Shown here: in pieces, positions 62,307 to 64,000 of the stretch
How the letters are laid out: every line of letters starts with the position of its first letter
Numbering within the stretch: position 1 is the stretch's first letter
From: Antarcticibacterium flavum
Lineage (GTDB): Bacteria; Bacteroidota; Bacteroidia; Flavobacteriales; Flavobacteriaceae
Assembly: GCF_006159205.1 (NCBI RefSeq)
Contig: NZ_CP040812.1
Location: forward strand, 2,418,001-2,482,000
DNA: 64,000 nt
Reading direction: 5' to 3'
Program-made: the position numbers and the translations under genes
The notes under the pieces: generated by a model
Databases searched by the model: none
Seen by the model: the letters and a program-made list of their open reading frames with translations, nothing else
What the model was told of the DNA's origin: nothing

Positions 62307-64000
62307 ATGCTCGTAGCAATACTATTAGGATTTATATTTTCAATGTTAATGCCGGTGGCAGGAAAGTTCTTTAAAGGGAAATTTGCCATCGTTTCTTCCT
62401 TAGTCCCATTAGTATTGTTCGCATATTTTGCTCAATTCATACCACAGGTATCTAACGGTGACCTGGTGGTTCATAGCTATTCCTGGGTCCCTGCATTCGG
62501 GGTGAATCTCGATTTTAACCTGGATGGGCTTTCCCTTCTTTTCTCCTTAATGATCACGGGAATTGGATTCCTGGTCTTTGTTTATACGGCATCATATCTT
62601 AAGGGTCACGAATATCTGGACAGGTTCTATGGCTATTTGGGGATGTTTATGGCTGCCATGCTGGGGCTGGTATTGTCAGATAATCTTATATCCATGTTCA
62701 TCTTTTGGGAACTTACGAGTATAAGTTCCTTTTTTCTCATAGGTTTTAATAATTCCAATCCTGAATCCCGTAGGAGCGCAGTCATGGCATTGGCAATTAC
62801 AGGTTTTGGAGGACTTTTTCTCCTGGTAGGTGCCTTGTTCCTGGGAGCTGTGGGAGGTAGTTATAGTATCACAGAACTTTTAAGCTCAAGTGAGGCTATT
62901 GCAGATAGTCCTTATTACATTTTGATCGCGGTAATGATTTTCATGGCTGCCTTTACAAAATCTGCCCAGTTTCCCTTCCATTTTTGGTTGCCGGGGGCAA
63001 TGAAGGCGCCCACTCCGGTTTCTACCTATCTGCATTCTGCAACGATGGTAAAGGCAGGTATATATCTCCTTATGAGATTAACCCCTGTGTTGGGTAGTAC
63101 AGAATTCTGGAATTCTACCCTTTTAATTGTTGGGGCCATAACCATGACCTATGCAGCTGTCCACACCCTCTTTCGTACAGATCTTAAAGGAATATTGGCA
63201 TATTCCACGATCTCTGCCCTGGGGATCCTGGTATTTCTTATTGGTCAGGGAACAGAAGGTGCATTACTTGCAGCTGCTGTCTTTATAGTTGTTCATGCTC
63301 TTTATAAGGCCACACTATTCCTTGTGACAGGAATAATAGATCATCAAACCCATTCCAGGGATGTAACCTTTCTTAAAGGTTTGCGCAAAGTTATGCTGCC
63401 GGTAGCCATAGCCGGTTTTCTGGCTGCAATTTCCAGTGCAGGAGTTCCTCCAACCATTGGTTTCCTTGGGAAGGAGCTCACCTATGAGAGTACCCTGGCG
63501 GTGGTGGGGACCCCAATTTTATGGATTGCGCTTATTCTTATTACGAAGATTCTTTTGCTACACGCAGGATTCGTGGCCGGTATTAGTCCTTTTATGGGGA
63601 AATTACCCGCCAAACTTCAAAATACAAAAACTCCCGGGCCTCTGTTATGGGTTCCTCCATTAATTTTAGCAACAGGTGGAATTCTGTTGGGAATTTTTCC
63701 CGGTCTTATAGATGGACCGCTTATAAAACCTGTGGTAACTGCAATGGGTGAAAATGTAGGAGATCAATACCTGGCATTATGGCATGGATTCAATACTGTC
63801 CTGTGGTTAAGCGTTGCTACTATCGTAATAGGTACAGTGCTGTATTTTGTATTAAAACCTTCTCAACGGCTGGTTGCCACTGCCGCGAGAGTTGAATTTC
63901 TATCGCCTAAATCCCTTATGACCGGAGCCTGGAATATTTTTAATACTATTTCCTCTTTTTGGACCGGGACTTTTCAAAATGGATATTTAAGAAATTATGT
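62307..64000 (+). CDS. mrpA: Mrp-type Na+/H+ antiporter subunit A (MnhA/MrpA, partial)
   Basis: 564 codons of a very hydrophobic protein that runs off the right edge without a stop. It has the NuoL/MrpA core: NLDGLSLLFSLMITGIGF, FWELTSISSFFLIGFNN (conserved Glu in a helix), FTKSAQFPFHFWLPGAMKAPTPVSTYLHSATMVKAG (conserved Lys and the signature HSATMVKAG) and ALYKATLFLVTGIIDHQT. The length already seen and the KPSQRL-type linker after the NuoL-like part fit MrpA rather than NuoL. Mrp complexes exchange Na+ for H+ and give salt and pH tolerance, fitting a marine or saline organism. Confidence 0.88.
   Translation, partial: MLVAILLGFIFSMLMPVAGKFFKGKFAIVSSLVPLVLFAYFAQFIPQVSNGDLVVHSYSWVPAFGVNLDFNLDGLSLLFSLMITGIGFLVFVYTASYLKGHEYLDRFYGYLGMFMAAMLGLVLSDNLISMFIFWELTSISSFFLIGFNNSNPESRRSAVMALAITGFGGLFLLVGALFLGAVGGSYSITELLSSSEAIADSPYYILIAVMIFMAAFTKSAQFPFHFWLPGAMKAPTPVSTYLHSATMVKAGIYLLMRLTPVLGSTEFWNSTLLIVGAITMTYAAVHTLFRTDLKGILAYSTISALGILVFLIGQGTEGALLAAAVFIVVHALYKATLFLVTGIIDHQTHSRDVTFLKGLRKVMLPVAIAGFLAAISSAGVPPTIGFLGKELTYESTLAVVGTPILWIALILITKILLLHAGFVAGISPFMGKLPAKLQNTKTPGPLLWVPPLILATGGILLGIFPGLIDGPLIKPVVTAMGENVGDQYLALWHGFNTVLWLSVATIVIGTVLYFVLKPSQRLVATAARVEFLSPKSLMTGAWNIFNTISSFWTGTFQNGYLRNY

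Overview
This 64 kb window is chromosomal core DNA from a member of the Flavobacteriaceae (phylum Bacteroidota). The evidence is direct: a secreted protein with a C-terminal type IX secretion (T9SS) sorting domain, a TonB-dependent receptor with a carboxypeptidase-regulatory N-domain, lipoproteins whose lipobox is followed by the Bacteroidota surface-export pattern (Ser/Asp/Glu-rich, e.g. SDDFE), several Bacteroidota-specific families (DUF2480, DUF3078, DUF4270, DUF5689), and promoters with the Bacteroidota -7 box TAnnTTTG instead of TATAAT. The gene content resembles the Gramella/Salegentibacter/Salinimicrobium neighbourhood, but the genus cannot be settled from the sequence alone. No rRNA, tRNA, CRISPR array, insertion sequence or prophage was seen. 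Genes are dense and mostly intact.

Layout. 1-5.4 kb: end of a MATE exporter, hemJ, an orphan NtrY-like histidine kinase, a crotonase, a radical SAM protein and a small surface lipoprotein. 5.4-10.8 kb: a secreted nuclease divergent from a TonB receptor plus DUF5689 lipoprotein, which looks like one nutrient-uptake locus. 10.9-13.4 kb: two small secreted proteins converging on a strong terminator, then hflX. 13.5-22.1 kb: a long minus-strand Fe-S assembly operon (sufB, lipoprotein, sufC, sufD, sufS, META lipoprotein, sufE, sufT-like, DUF2480, DUF3078) with sufA just upstream. 22.3-28.7 kb: thiL, a zinc-ribbon-like small protein, an alpha/beta hydrolase interrupted by an in-frame TGA, brnQ, aminopeptidase P, and the cbpA/cbpM co-chaperone pair. 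28.9-32.5 kb: sdhCAB. 32.6-38.5 kb: methionine-type aminotransferase, DUF1440 protein, omega-amidase, Ig-like lipoprotein, comF and a membrane coiled-coil protein. 38.5-46 kb: glyQS, a T9SS cargo protein, exonuclease III, OmpA lipoprotein, PfkB kinase. 46.2-53.2 kb: aldo-keto reductase, M23 peptidase, radA, an esterase-like protein with Asp in place of the nucleophilic Ser, a flippase-like membrane protein, panD and panC. 53.2-59.7 kb: a stand-alone GT5 domain, DUF4270 lipoprotein, glmS, then atpD-atpC. 59.7-64 kb: a DUF2975/DUF2975/XRE operon, a TolB-like protein with no usable start for its signal peptide, and the 5' part of an Mrp-type antiporter subunit A.

How the parts work together. Three energy/cofactor modules are recognisable: Fe-S assembly (suf) supplies clusters to SdhB and other enzymes; Sdh feeds menaquinone; AtpD/AtpC are the catalytic beta and the epsilon subunits of ATP synthase, encoded away from the other subunits. 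PanC/PanD make pantothenate; ThiL completes thiamine diphosphate. The points most worth following up are the nuclease/TonB/DUF5689 locus, the extra genes in the suf operon, a related palindromic repeat inserted just before both sdhB and atpC, several -7 boxes placed so close to ATG that the mRNAs would be leaderless, a long inverted repeat over the DUF2975 promoter, and the hydrolase nonsense codon.
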